A stretch of DNA of 64,000 bases from Streptomyces chryseus (GTDB taxonomy: Bacteria; Actinomycetota; Actinomycetes; Streptomycetales; Streptomycetaceae), in NCBI RefSeq assembly GCF_014650755.1, contig NZ_BMVO01000018.1, positions 1 through 64,000 on the forward strand, written 5' to 3'. This document shows, one piece after another, positions 34,969-43,768 of the stretch. The position numbers were made by a program, and so were the translations under genes. The number at the start of each line of letters is the position of its first letter. The first letter of the stretch is position 1. The notes beneath the pieces were generated by a model. The model was not told the origin of the DNA. It did no database searches and was given only the letters and a program-made list of their open reading frames with translations.

Positions 34969-36654
34969 GTGCCCCACAACGATCCGCTGCGCGCCGCCGA
35001 AGCCGCGCTGACCGCCCCCGGGGCGCCCTTCGAGGTCGTACGCGGCGAGGACGGCGGTCCGCTGTACGCCGGCGGGCCCCGGACGCTGCGCGAGTTCGTC
35101 GAGGCGACCTGGGCCTACGGCGACCGGCCGTTCCTCGTCGCGGACAGCGGGACGTACACGTACGGCGAGTTCTTCGCGGCGGCCTGCGCCCTGGCCCGCC
35201 GGTTCACCGACGTGCACGGGCTGGTGCCCGGGGACCGGGCCGTCATCGCCATGCGCAACCACCCCGAGTGGCAAGTCGCCTTCTGGGCCGCCCAGTTGGC
35301 CGGTCTGGTCGCTGTGCCGCTCAATGCCTGGTGGACCGAGGCGGAGGTCGCGTACGCGCTGGACGACTGCACGCCCCGCGTGCTGCTCGTCGACGGCGAG
35401 CGCCTTCCCCGGGTCGAGCCGTGGGTCGCGGGCCGCGAGGAGCCGCCCCCCGTCGTGGTGTTCCACGGCGACGCGGGGGAGTGGGGTGAGGCGTACGAGG
35501 GGATCCGGGCGGCCGATCCGCTGCTGGGGCCGCCGGACGTCGACGTACGGCCCGAGGACGACGCCACGATCATCTACACCTCCGGCACCACCGGCCGCCC
35601 CAAGGGCGCCGTGGCCACCCACCTCGCCCAGACCGGCGCCGCCACCCATCCCCGCTTCCACGCCGCGCTCTCCGCGCTCGGGCGCGGCCGGATCCCGGGG
35701 CAGGGGCCCGCCCCCGTGTCGCTCATGACGTTCCCGTTCTTCCACGTCGCCGCCTTCACCGCGCTGTACTCCGTCATGGCGGCCGGCGGCACCCTCGTCC
35801 TCATGCGCAAGTGGGACGCCGGCCGGGCACTCGCGCTGATCCGCGAACACCGCGTCACGCACTACGCCGGCGTGCCGACCACCGCCCTGCAGCTGCTGGA
35901 CGCCGCCGAGGCCGCCGGGGACGGGCTGGAGAGCCTGGCGATGCTCAACACCGGCGGCGCCGCCGCGCCCGCCGGCCTCGTCGCCCGCCTCACCGCCGGC
36001 TACGGCGAGCGCGTCGAGCCGCGCAACGGCTACGGGCTCACCGAGACCAGCGGCGGCGTGATGGCCAACTTCGGCGCGTCCTACCGCGCGGACCCCGGCA
36101 GCGTCGGCCGTCCCGCGCCGGGCACCGACGTACGCGTCGCCGGGCCGCAGGGGCAGCCGCTGCCCGAGGGCGAGGTCGGCGAGCTGTGGCTGCGCGGGCA
36201 GTCGCTGTTCCGCGGGTACTGGAACGACCCCGACGCGACCGCCAGGGCCTTCGCCGACGGCGGGTGGTTCAGGACCGGGGACCTGGCGACCGTGCGGGAC
36301 GGCCGCGTGAGCATCGTCGACCGGATCAAGGACATGGTCGTGCGCGGCGGCGAGAACGTGTACTGCGCCGAGGTGGAGAGCGTGCTGCACGACCACCCGG
36401 ACGTGCTCGACGCCGCCGTGCTCGGCGTCGCGCACCCCGTCCTGGGCGAGGAGGTCGCCGCCGTCGTGCAGCGGCGGCCCGGCGCCACCGCCGGCGCGGA
36501 CGAGCTGCGCGCGCACGTCGGCGGGCGGCTCGCCGCGTTCAAGGTGCCCGCGCACCTGCTCGTACGGGACGAACCCCTGCCGCGCAACGCCACCGGCAAG
36601 ATCCTCAAACGGGAACTGCGCGCCGCCGCCGGCCGGTTCGCCGGTGGTGGGTGA
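34969..36654 (+). CDS. AMP-forming acyl-CoA synthetase
   Basis: 561-aa ANL-superfamily ligase that activates a carboxylic acid with ATP and transfers it to CoA. The P-loop-like motif IIYTSGTTGRPKG is at about residues 202-214, the GYGLTETSG adenine-binding motif at about 351, the hinge FRTGDL and the C-terminal IVDRIKDMVVRGGENVY block are intact, and the catalytic Lys is in NATGKILK. GTG start at 34969 with GGAGAG upstream. The acyl substrate (medium/long chain or aromatic) cannot be fixed from sequence. A housekeeping-like promoter precedes it. Confidence 0.94.
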   Translation: MPHNDPLRAAEAALTAPGAPFEVVRGEDGGPLYAGGPRTLREFVEATWAYGDRPFLVADSGTYTYGEFFAAACALARRFTDVHGLVPGDRAVIAMRNHPEWQVAFWAAQLAGLVAVPLNAWWTEAEVAYALDDCTPRVLLVDGERLPRVEPWVAGREEPPPVVVFHGDAGEWGEAYEGIRAADPLLGPPDVDVRPEDDATIIYTSGTTGRPKGAVATHLAQTGAATHPRFHAALSALGRGRIPGQGPAPVSLMTFPFFHVAAFTALYSVMAAGGTLVLMRKWDAGRALALIREHRVTHYAGVPTTALQLLDAAEAAGDGLESLAMLNTGGAAAPAGLVARLTAGYGERVEPRNGYGLTETSGGVMANFGASYRADPGSVGRPAPGTDVRVAGPQGQPLPEGEVGELWLRGQSLFRGYWNDPDATARAFADGGWFRTGDLATVRDGRVSIVDRIKDMVVRGGENVYCAEVESVLHDHPDVLDAAVLGVAHPVLGEEVAAVVQRRPGATAGADELRAHVGGRLAAFKVPAHLLVRDEPLPRNATGKILKRELRAAAGRFAGGG

Positions 36655-36673
36655 CCCAGGGCGTGAAGCGGTG

Positions 36674-37981
36674 CTAGCGCCGGTCGACGCGCACCCGGAA
36701 GTTGCCGCGCTCGTCCTCCTCGGTCACCGAGATCCGGACCCCGTACTGCCGGTCCCGGAACGACTCGCCCTCCTCGAACGGCGCGTCCGAAAGCTCCGCG
36801 TGCACATTGGGCTGCCGCGTGCAGCCCCCGCTGTCGCGCTCGCTGTCGGCGACGGTCACCGGTCCGTCGCCCGTGTCCACGTCGGCGTCGACGCGGTAGA
36901 TCAGCACACCCGGTTTGCACACGGCGTCGTCGTTGCCCGCCCGGGTGCGCACCTCGACGGCGTACCCCGTCCGTTCCGTCAGCGGTACGAAGACCAGCTT
37001 CGCCCGGTCGCCGGCGTCGCGGGCGGCGAGCGGCGCCAGGACGTGCTCGCTGGTTCCGCGCGCGGACGCGCAGCGGATCTGCTCGCCGTCGAGCCAGCCC
37101 AGCTTCCACTTGTGCCAGCCCAGCAGGTCGTTGTTGGCGCCCCAGTCCTCGGACATGATGTCCCAGTGCCCGACCGCCCCGCCGCCGTCCACGGTGTAGA
37201 GGTCCGGCAGCCCGAAGACATGGCCGTTCTCGTGCGGCAGCACCCGGAAGCCCGTCTCGCCGTACGATCCGGACCCGTCGTCCTGGCGGCTGTAGACGAA
37301 CGAGGTGTTGGCGAGCGGGACGCCGTCGGCGCGCGGCGCGTCGTCGTGCCCGGAGAAGGTGACGGACAGGACGGTGTCCAGGGCCGAGGGCCCGGCGTTG
37401 GGCGTGACGAGGATGTTCACCAGGTCGTACGCGCGGAAGTCCACCCGGTCGTCGGTCTCCGCGATGATGTCCTGCACGAGGTTGCGGTAGCCGGGTTCGT
37501 ACGGTGAGCCGCGGTCTATGCCGTACGCCGCGAAGGGCAGCGGCATCCGCACCCAGTCGGTGAACGGCGTGACGGGCCGGTAGCGCAGCCGCCCGTACGA
37601 ACTGGTCGCGAACCACCGCGTCGTCTGCGGGAAGAACTCTTCGAACCGGTCGCGCGCCGGGCCCTTCCCCGGGGCGTCCGCGAAGTCGATCATGAGGGTG
37701 AGGGCGCGTATGTCACCCGTCGAGCGGGCGTAGCCGGGCGGCGTGGGCAGCCCCTCCGACATCTGTACGCCCATGGTGCCCGCTATCCGGCACGGCTTGA
37801 GGGCGGCCTCGTCGGCCACCGACACGGCCTGGTCGGCGCTGGACACCGGGCCGGACGCGGCGTTGGAACCGCTGGTGAGGGGGGAACCGGCCGAGGTGAC
37901 CGAGGTGAGAGCGAGACCGGTGAGGACGGCGACGCTGACGATGTGGCGGGGCTTGCGTATCCGGGGGCGGGTCCGCTGCAT
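36674..37981 (-). CDS. Secreted M6-family metalloprotease
   Basis: 435-aa secreted zinc protease of the immune-inhibitor-A type. A Sec signal peptide (twin Arg/Lys residues then VAVLTGLALTSV, residues 1-32) is followed by a catalytic domain with HENGH at residues 250-254 in HENGHVFGLPDLY, where the two His and Glu form the HExxH zinc site. WDIMSEDWG (Met-turn region) follows. A beta-rich C-terminus of about 140 residues may be a substrate-binding domain. ATG at 37981 with AAGGCG upstream. The promoter region is shared with the divergent TetR gene and contains a Crp-type box. Confidence 0.88.
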   Translation of the reverse strand: MQRTRPRIRKPRHIVSVAVLTGLALTSVTSAGSPLTSGSNAASGPVSSADQAVSVADEAALKPCRIAGTMGVQMSEGLPTPPGYARSTGDIRALTLMIDFADAPGKGPARDRFEEFFPQTTRWFATSSYGRLRYRPVTPFTDWVRMPLPFAAYGIDRGSPYEPGYRNLVQDIIAETDDRVDFRAYDLVNILVTPNAGPSALDTVLSVTFSGHDDAPRADGVPLANTSFVYSRQDDGSGSYGETGFRVLPHENGHVFGLPDLYTVDGGGAVGHWDIMSEDWGANNDLLGWHKWKLGWLDGEQIRCASARGTSEHVLAPLAARDAGDRAKLVFVPLTERTGYAVEVRTRAGNDDAVCKPGVLIYRVDADVDTGDGPVTVADSERDSGGCTRQPNVHAELSDAPFEEGESFRDRQYGVRISVTEEDERGNFRVRVDRR

Positions 37982-38101
37982 AGATTCGCCTTCGGGTCCG
38001 CGGCAGCCGGCCGTCCCAGACTGCTCTCGTTCGATCACCCTGTGCCGGGGGCCGTCCGGGCGCCCGCTGGGTGGCCCGATCGTGCGAATTTCGGCACATG
38101 C

Positions 38102-38117
38102 TGTGATCCGGCTCACA
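38102..38117. promoter_or_regulatory. Crp/Fnr-family binding-site consensus
   Basis: TGTGA-TCCGGC-TCACA, a perfect match to the TGTGA-N6-TCACA consensus. It is nested inside a larger dyad GCACATG (38094-38100) / CATGTGC (38116-38122), in the 244-bp divergent region between the M6 protease and the TetR gene. Confidence 0.65.
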
Positions 38118-38225
38118 TGTGCTCCGGTGGGAAATAACCGGGGACGCTCTCCCCGTTTGCACCAGTGTTCGCCGAAGCGGGGACTCGGTCCCCGGTTCAC
38201 CCGACCACGTACGAGAGGAAGCGCC

Positions 38226-38885
38226 GTGGCCACCGTCACCCGCACCGAGACCGCCGCCGGGCGCCGTGCTCCGCGCCCGCGGGCCGACGCCCTGCGCAAC
38301 CGGGAGCGGATCGTCGCGGCCGCGCGCGAGATGTTCGTCGAGTCCGGTCCCGAGGTCCCGCTCGACGAGATCGCCCGCCGCGCGGGCGTCGGCAACGCGA
38401 CGCTGTACCGGCACTTCGCCGACCGTGACGAGCTGATCCATCACGTGGTCGTCTCCGTCATGTCCCGCAGCACCGACCAGGCCGAGGCGGCCACCGCCGA
38501 GGAGGCCGACGCGTTCGAAGCGCTGCGCCGCTTCGTCCACGCGGCCGCCGACGAGCGCATCGGCGCCCTGTGCCCCATGCTCTCCGGCGCCTTCGACAAG
38601 GAGCACCCGGACCTGCTCGCCGCGCGTGAGCGCCTCGAAGTCGCCGTCGGCGGCCTCATGGAGCGTGCGCGGCGGTCCGGGCGGCTCCGTGACGACGTGG
38701 CCGTCGGCGATCTGCTGGTCGGCCTCTCCCAGCTCACCCGGCCCCTGCCGGGCAGTGCCTGCATGAACTTCGACCAGTTCGTGCACCGGCACCTGCACAT
38801 CTTCCTCGACGGCCTGGAGGCACCGGCGCGTTCCGTTCTCCCCGGCTCCCCCGCGACCTTGGAGGACCTGCGCCGGGAGTCCTGA
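38226..38885 (+). CDS. TetR-family repressor
   Basis: 219-aa TetR regulator. The N-terminal helix-turn-helix (about residues 22-66) contains NRERIVAAAREMFVESG, VPLDEIARRAGVGNATLYRHFADRDEL. The C-terminal helical domain binds an inducer (TetR_C-like, helix LRRFVHAAADERIGAL). GTG start at 38226 with GAGGAA upstream. It lies 76 bp before a DHA2-type drug exporter on the same strand, so the usual repressor/efflux pairing is likely. An inducer cannot be deduced. Confidence 0.92.
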   Translation: MATVTRTETAAGRRAPRPRADALRNRERIVAAAREMFVESGPEVPLDEIARRAGVGNATLYRHFADRDELIHHVVVSVMSRSTDQAEAATAEEADAFEALRRFVHAAADERIGALCPMLSGAFDKEHPDLLAARERLEVAVGGLMERARRSGRLRDDVAVGDLLVGLSQLTRPLPGSACMNFDQFVHRHLHIFLDGLEAPARSVLPGSPATLEDLRRES

Positions 38886-38961
38886 CTCCCACCCCGCCCC
38901 GCCTCTGCCCACACGCTTACGTACCTTTTCAGCCTTTTCGCACCCCTAGGTGGACACCTCC

Positions 38962-40497
38962 ATGCCAAAAACAGCCGACACCCTCCTTCCTGACCCCAAC
39001 CGCTGGAAAGCGCTGGTCTTCATCGCCCTCGCCCAGCTGATGGTGGTGCTGGACGCGACGATCGTGAACATCGCGCTGCCGTCGGCCCAGCGCGACCTGG
39101 GCATCTCGGACGCCAACCGCCAGTGGGTCATCACGGCGTACGCCCTGGCCTTCGGCGGACTGCTCCTGTTCGGCGGCCGCATCGCCGACCTGTGGGGCCG
39201 CAAGCGCACCTTCGTCGTCGGTCTGCTCGGCTTCGCCGCGGCCTCCGCGCTCGGCGGCGCCGCCTCCAACGAGGCGATGATGCTGGGCTCGCGCGCCCTC
39301 CAGGGCGCCTTCGGCGCGCTCCTCGCACCGGCGGCCCTGTCGCTGCTCGCGGTGACGTTCACCGACGTCAAGGAGCGGGCCAAGGCATTCGGCATCTTCG
39401 GCGCGATCGCGGGCGGCGGTGGCGCGGTCGGCCTGATCCTGGGCGGCTTCCTCACCGAGTACCTGGACTGGCGCTGGACCTTCTTCGTCAACATCCCCTT
39501 CGCGATCGTCGCCGCCGCCGGCGCGTACTTCGTGATCCGCGAGCCGGCCGGCGGCCGCAACCGCTCGCCGCTCGACATCCCCGGCGTCGTGCTCTCCACG
39601 CTGGGTCTGGTCGCGCTGGTGTACGGCTTCACGCGCGCCGAGTCCGACGGCTGGGCGGCCGGGGCGACGGTGGGCCTGTTCGTCGCCTCCGCCGTGCTGC
39701 TCGGGGCCTTCGTGCTCGTCGAGTCGAAGGTCAAGTCGCCGCTGCTGCCGCTGCGCGTCCTGATGGAGCGCAACCGCGGCGGTGTCTACCTGTCGCTGGG
39801 TCTCGCCGTCATCGCGATGTTCGGCCTGTTCCTCTTCCTCACCTACTACCTCCAGATCGTGAAGGGCTACTCGCCCGTCATGACCGGCTTCGCCTTCCTG
39901 CCGATGATCGCGGGCATGATCACGGGCTCGACCCAGATCGGCGCCCGCCTCATGACGCGGGTCGCGCCCCGCTACCTGATGGGCCCCGGCTTCCTGGTCG
40001 CGGCGCTCGGCATGCTGCTGCTGACGCAGCTGGAGATCGGTTCGTCGTACGCCGGACTCATCCTGCCCGCGCAGCTGCTGCTCGGCCTGGGCATGGGCAC
40101 GGCGTTCATGCCGGCCATGTCGCTGGCTACGCACGGCATCGAGCCGCGTGACGCGGGCGTGGCCTCGGCCATGGTCAACACCTCGCAGCAGGTCGGCGGC
40201 GCGATCGGCACGGCGCTGCTGAACACCATCGCGGCCAGCGCCACCACGGCGTACGTCGCCTCGCACGCGGCCGGCGCCACCAACGCGCAGCTGCTCCAGG
40301 CGCAGGCCATGGTGCACGGCTACGCGAGTGCCATCTGGTGGGCGGTCGGCATCCTGGCCGTCTCCGCCACGATCGCGCTGACGCTGATCAACACCGGCCG
40401 CCCGGGTACGACGACGGTCGCCGCCGGGGGCGCGGGAGCGGGCACGGACGCCGCGGCCGCCGAGGACGACGTGAAGATCCCCGTCATCGCGCACTGA
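38962..40497 (+). CDS. DHA2-family (EmrB/QacA) multidrug efflux MFS transporter
   Basis: 511-aa exporter with 14 predicted transmembrane helices. The DHA2 motif D1 LDATIVNIALPSAQ follows helix 1, motif A GGRIADLWGRKR is in the loop after helix 2, and motif C-like GAIAGGGGAVGLILGG lies in helix 5. ATG at 38962 (MPKTADT) is preferred because GGTGGA stands 7 nt upstream; a GTG at 38950 is possible. Preceded by a TetR gene, probably its repressor. Its 3' end faces marR across a long hairpin. Confidence 0.92.
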   Translation: MPKTADTLLPDPNRWKALVFIALAQLMVVLDATIVNIALPSAQRDLGISDANRQWVITAYALAFGGLLLFGGRIADLWGRKRTFVVGLLGFAAASALGGAASNEAMMLGSRALQGAFGALLAPAALSLLAVTFTDVKERAKAFGIFGAIAGGGGAVGLILGGFLTEYLDWRWTFFVNIPFAIVAAAGAYFVIREPAGGRNRSPLDIPGVVLSTLGLVALVYGFTRAESDGWAAGATVGLFVASAVLLGAFVLVESKVKSPLLPLRVLMERNRGGVYLSLGLAVIAMFGLFLFLTYYLQIVKGYSPVMTGFAFLPMIAGMITGSTQIGARLMTRVAPRYLMGPGFLVAALGMLLLTQLEIGSSYAGLILPAQLLLGLGMGTAFMPAMSLATHGIEPRDAGVASAMVNTSQQVGGAIGTALLNTIAASATTAYVASHAAGATNAQLLQAQAMVHGYASAIWWAVGILAVSATIALTLINTGRPGTTTVAAGGAGAGTDAAAAEDDVKIPVIAH

Positions 40498-40537
40498 CCC
40501 TCGCGCCGGCCCGCCGCGCACGGACGTCCCGCGACCA

Positions 40538-40582
40538 CGCGGACCTGCCCCGGCTTCCTAACGGAGCCAGGGCAGGTCCGCG
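40538..40582. terminator. Bidirectional terminator overlapping the marR 3' end
   Basis: Perfect 13-bp arms CGCGGACCTGCCC (40538-40550) and GGGCAGGTCCGCG (40570-40582) with a further inner stem. The right arm lies inside the last codons of marR (stop at 40558-40560). Confidence 0.75.
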
Positions 40583-41049
40583 TCCGTGTCCTGGGGCTGG
40601 AGCCCCTCGGCCATGATCCGCATGATCTCGCCGAGCTGTCCCACCTGTTCCGGGGTGAGCCGGTCGAACATCGCCTGGCGGACCGTGGCGACATGGCCGG
40701 GTGCGGTCTGCTTCAGGACCGCGTACCCCTCATCCGTCAGTACGGCGTTCTGGCCCCGGCGGTCGGACGGGCAGTCCTCGCGGCGCACCCAGCCGTTGCG
40801 CTCCAGGCGGGCGACGGCGTGCGAGAGCCGCGAGCGGGTGATCTTCGCGATCCGGGCCAGCTCGGTCATCCGCAGCCTGCGCTCCGGCGCCTGGGAGAGC
40901 TGCACGAGCAGGCCGTAGTAGACGTGCGGCATGCCGGCGTCGCGCTGGAGCTGGCGGTCGAGGTGGTCCTCCAGGAGCGTGGTGGCCTGGAGGTAGGCGC
41001 GCCAGGTGCGCTGTTCCTGTTCGCTGAGCCAGCGGGGTGCCGTCGTCAT
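40558..41049 (-). CDS. MarR-family transcriptional regulator
   Basis: 163-aa winged-helix regulator. The DNA-binding core (about residues 55-120) contains LRMTELARIAKITRSRLSHAVARLERNGWVRRE followed by the wing CPSDRRGQNAVLT. Dimerisation helices flank it. ATG at 41049. It is divergent from an extradiol-dioxygenase-like gene, whose promoter region carries a perfect CTTGAA-AC-TTCAAG dyad, so the two are probably a repressor/target pair responding to a phenolic or oxidative signal. Confidence 0.93.
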   Translation of the reverse strand: MTTAPRWLSEQEQRTWRAYLQATTLLEDHLDRQLQRDAGMPHVYYGLLVQLSQAPERRLRMTELARIAKITRSRLSHAVARLERNGWVRREDCPSDRRGQNAVLTDEGYAVLKQTAPGHVATVRQAMFDRLTPEQVGQLGEIMRIMAEGLQPQDTDADLPWLR

Positions 41050-41072
41050 GCCACCACTCTACGGCCCACTTC

Positions 41073-41101
41073 TTGAAGGTTAAACTAGATGGGCGTAGGG
41101 T
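41073..41101 (+). promoter_or_regulatory. Promoter of the dioxygenase gene
   Basis: TTGAAG (41073-41078), 17-nt spacer, TAGGGT (41096-41101). The transcript would start near 41108, directly before the MarR-type dyad. Confidence 0.5.
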
Positions 41102-41115
41102 CGTGTCACGCATCA

Positions 41116-41129
41116 CTTGAAACTTCAAG
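41116..41129. promoter_or_regulatory. MarR operator candidate
   Basis: Perfect dyad CTTGAA-AC-TTCAAG between the divergent marR and dioxygenase genes, just downstream of the predicted dioxygenase transcript start. A second CTTGAA half-site is at 41072-41077, overlapping the -35 element. Confidence 0.65.
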
Positions 41130-41142
41130 GGAAGGTCCGGCC

Positions 41143-41913
41143 ATGGAGCGCATGCCCGCCCTCTACCTGAGCCACGGCGCCCCGCCGCTGGCCGACGACC
41201 CCGTCTGGCCCGGCCAGCTCGCCGCCTGGTCCGCCGCCCTGCCGCGCCCACGCGCGATCCTGATGGTCTCCGCCCACTGGGAGGAAGCCCCGCTCGCGCT
41301 CGGCGCCACGCGGACCGTGCCGCTCGTGTACGACTTCTGGGGCTTCCCCGAGCCCTACTACCGCGTGGAGTACGCCGCCCCCGGCGCCCCCGCGCTCGCC
41401 GACTCCGTGCGCAAGCTGCTGCGCGGCGCCGGCACGCCCGTCCAGGACATCCCGGACCGCGGGCTCGACCACGGGGCGTACGTCCCGCTGGTCGAGATGT
41501 TCCCGGCGGCCGACATCCCCGTACTCCAGATCTCCATGCCCACCCTCGACCCGCGCCGCCTGATGGACATCGGGCGCAAGCTCGCGCCCCTGCGCGACGA
41601 GGGCGTGCTGATCGTGGGCAGCGGCTTCTTCACCCACAACCTGGCCGCCCTGCGCCACCCGGGCGGGGGCGTCCCCGGCTGGTCGGCGGAGTTCGACGCG
41701 TGGGGGCGCGAGGCGCTGGAGGCGGCCGACGTGGACGCGCTGCTCGACTTCGAGCACAAGGCCCCGGCGGGGCGACTCGCGCACCCGCGCACCGAGCACT
41801 TCGCCCCGCTGTTCGTGACGCTGGGTGCTGCGGAGGGCCAGCTGGGGGCGCGGCGCGATGTGATCGACGGCTTCTGGATGGGGCTGGCGAAGCGGTCGCT
41901 CCAGTTCGGCTGA
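41143..41913 (+). CDS. Class III extradiol ring-cleavage dioxygenase (DODA type)
   Basis: 256-aa non-heme Fe/Zn enzyme of the LigB/DODA (YgiD-like) family. Conserved residues include YLSHGAPP near the N-terminus (His ligand), VSAHWEE (His), the central LDHGAYVPL (catalytic His) and GSGFFTHNL. It may open catechol-type rings such as DOPA. ATG at 41143 with AAGGGAAGG upstream; the in-frame extension to 41089 is not coding-like. Expression is probably controlled by the divergent MarR regulator. Confidence 0.92.
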   Translation: MERMPALYLSHGAPPLADDPVWPGQLAAWSAALPRPRAILMVSAHWEEAPLALGATRTVPLVYDFWGFPEPYYRVEYAAPGAPALADSVRKLLRGAGTPVQDIPDRGLDHGAYVPLVEMFPAADIPVLQISMPTLDPRRLMDIGRKLAPLRDEGVLIVGSGFFTHNLAALRHPGGGVPGWSAEFDAWGREALEAADVDALLDFEHKAPAGRLAHPRTEHFAPLFVTLGAAEGQLGARRDVIDGFWMGLAKRSLQFG

Positions 41914-42010
41914 GCCGTACGGGCGGCGGGTGACCCGGCGGGCGCGGACGGCGCGTGGTCGGGCGGTGGCGGGTGGTCGGGCAGGGCGCGTGATCGGGCG
42001 GCGGCGCGTG

Positions 42011-42559
42011 TCAGGCGGGCGTCGCCGGGCCGGGCGGTGCGCCCAGGCCGCGTTCGTACCAGGCGACGTCCCAGTAGCGGCCGAACTTCCGGCCCACCTC
42101 CCGGTACGTACCGACATGACGGAAGCCGAAGCGGGCATGCAGGCGGGCGGAAGGCTCGTTGGGCTGCGCGATGGCGGCGTACGCGCGGTGGACGTCCTCG
42201 CCCTCCAGGGCCGCGAAGAGGGCCTCGTACAGAAGCGTGCCGACGCCCAGGCCCCCGGCGTCCGGAGCGCAGTACACGCTGACCTCGACCGAGGTGGCGT
42301 AGGCCGCCTTCGGGCGGAACGGGCTGCTCGTCGCGTACCCCAGCAGTCGGCCGGAGCGCACGTCCCGGGCAACCAGGAGGCGGTGCGGGCCGTCTTCAGG
42401 GTGGGAGAGCAGCCACGGGCGGCGCTGCTCGGGCGTGAAGACGGCGGTGTCGAAGGTGATCGCCGTCTCGCGGACGTAGTGGTTGTAGAGGTCCGTCAGG
42501 GCATCGAGATCGGCCTCCGTGCCCGCCCTGACCTGCACCTCAGCGGGTCCCTGCGCCAT
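42011..42559 (-). CDS. GNAT acetyltransferase, phosphinothricin-acetyltransferase-like
   Basis: 182-aa N-acetyltransferase similar in pattern to PAT/Bar. The N-terminal YNHYVRETAITFDT, central VEVSVYCAPDAGGLGVGTLLYEALF (acetyl-CoA-binding Q/G-x-x-G-x-G/A position, here GGLGVG) and the C-terminal GFRHVGTYREVGRKFGRYWDVAWYER are characteristic. The natural substrate may be methionine sulfoximine or another amino-acid analogue. ATG at 42559. It is divergent from hrdD. Confidence 0.9.
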   Translation of the reverse strand: MAQGPAEVQVRAGTEADLDALTDLYNHYVRETAITFDTAVFTPEQRRPWLLSHPEDGPHRLLVARDVRSGRLLGYATSSPFRPKAAYATSVEVSVYCAPDAGGLGVGTLLYEALFAALEGEDVHRAYAAIAQPNEPSARLHARFGFRHVGTYREVGRKFGRYWDVAWYERGLGAPPGPATPA

Positions 42560-42618
42560 ATGTCTCCCCTCGGCGGCGGACAGGGTACTGCAAGATCACG
42601 AAAATGAATGCACGCCGT

Positions 42619-42645
42619 GGGAATTCTGTCCGGTTTCCAGTCGTT
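42619..42645 (+). promoter_or_regulatory. SigR-type promoter of hrdD
   Basis: GGGAAT (42619-42624), exactly 18 nt, GTT (42643-42645). This matches the Streptomyces sigma-R consensus GGAAT-N18-GTT; the transcript would start about 70 nt before the hrdD ATG. Confidence 0.8.
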
Positions 42646-42721
42646 GTTTCCATCGGAAGCGGGGCACCCGAAGGGAGTCCGGCAGCCAACCCATCGCGAC
42701 CTACTCAGCAAGGGAGCACGC

Positions 42722-43744
42722 ATGGCAACCCGTGCCGTCGCCCGTCGTCAGACCGCGTCCAGCGGGTCCGGCGGGGTACGCAGCGTTCGCGCCGCAGGCG
42801 GGGAGATCGCCGACCGTGACCTGGTCGGCATGTACCTCGACGAAATCGCACGGACGCCGCTGCTCGACGCCGCCAAGGAAGTGGACCTCTCCCAGACCAT
42901 CGAGGCGGGGGTGTACGCGCAGCAGATCCTCGACAAGGAAGTGACCTCGGCCGTCGCCACGGCGGGGGAGAGCGGTGCGGACGGAGCCTCCCGCGAGGAG
43001 CTGGAAGCGCTGGTCGCCCAGGGCGAGCGCGCCAAGGACCTCTTCATCCGCTCCAACCTCCGTCTCGTCGTGGCCGTCGCGCGCCGCTATCCGCGCAGCG
43101 GTCTGCCCCTGCTCGACCTGATCCAGGAGGGCAACGCGGGCCTGGTGCGCGCGGTCGAGAAGTTCGACTACACCAAGGGCTTCAAGTTCTCGACGTACGC
43201 GACCTGGTGGATCCGGCAGGCGATCACCCGTTCCATAGCCGACCAGTCCCGCACCATCCGCCTCCCCGTCCACCTCGTGGAGGAACTGGGCCGCATCCGC
43301 CGCGTGCAGCGCGAGTTCAACCGCATGCACGGGCGAGACCCGGAGCACGGTGAGATCGCGGCCGAGCTGGAGGCCAAGCCCGAGCGCGTCAGCGACGTCC
43401 TCGACTGGGCGCGCGACCCGGTGTCGCTCAACATGCCGGTCGACGACGCGGGCGAGACGCAGTTCGGAGATTTGCTGGAGGACACCTCGGCGGTCTCGCC
43501 CGAGCAGTCGGTGCTCTCGCTGCTGCGCAGCGAGGAGCTGGAGAATCTCATCGGCCACCTCGACGAGCGCACCGCCTCGATCATCCGCATGCGGTACGGC
43601 ATCGAGGACGGCCGCGAGCGGACCCTGACCGAGGTCGGCAAGCAGCACGGACTGACGCGTGAGCGGATCCGGCAGATAGAGAAGCACGCGCTGCTGGAGC
43701 TGAAGCGCCTGGCCCACGACACCGGCTTCGAGTCGGCCGCCTGA
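42722..43744 (+). CDS. hrdD: Group 2 sigma-70 factor HrdD
   Basis: 340-aa principal-like sigma factor. Region 1.2 (ADRDLVGMYLDEIARTPLL), region 2 (FIRSNLRLVVAVARRY...GFKFSTYATWWIRQAI), region 3 and region 4.2 (GLTRERIRQIEKHALLELK) are all present; there is no long region 1.1, so it is not the essential HrdB. The N-terminus MATRAVARRQTA and overall length match HrdD of Streptomyces. ATG at 42722 with AAGGGAG upstream. A SigR-type promoter lies upstream, in agreement with known oxidative-stress control of hrdD in S. coelicolor. Confidence 0.92.
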   Translation: MATRAVARRQTASSGSGGVRSVRAAGGEIADRDLVGMYLDEIARTPLLDAAKEVDLSQTIEAGVYAQQILDKEVTSAVATAGESGADGASREELEALVAQGERAKDLFIRSNLRLVVAVARRYPRSGLPLLDLIQEGNAGLVRAVEKFDYTKGFKFSTYATWWIRQAITRSIADQSRTIRLPVHLVEELGRIRRVQREFNRMHGRDPEHGEIAAELEAKPERVSDVLDWARDPVSLNMPVDDAGETQFGDLLEDTSAVSPEQSVLSLLRSEELENLIGHLDERTASIIRMRYGIEDGRERTLTEVGKQHGLTRERIRQIEKHALLELKRLAHDTGFESAA

Positions 43745-43768
43745 GGCCCCCAGCCCCACCCCCGGAAC

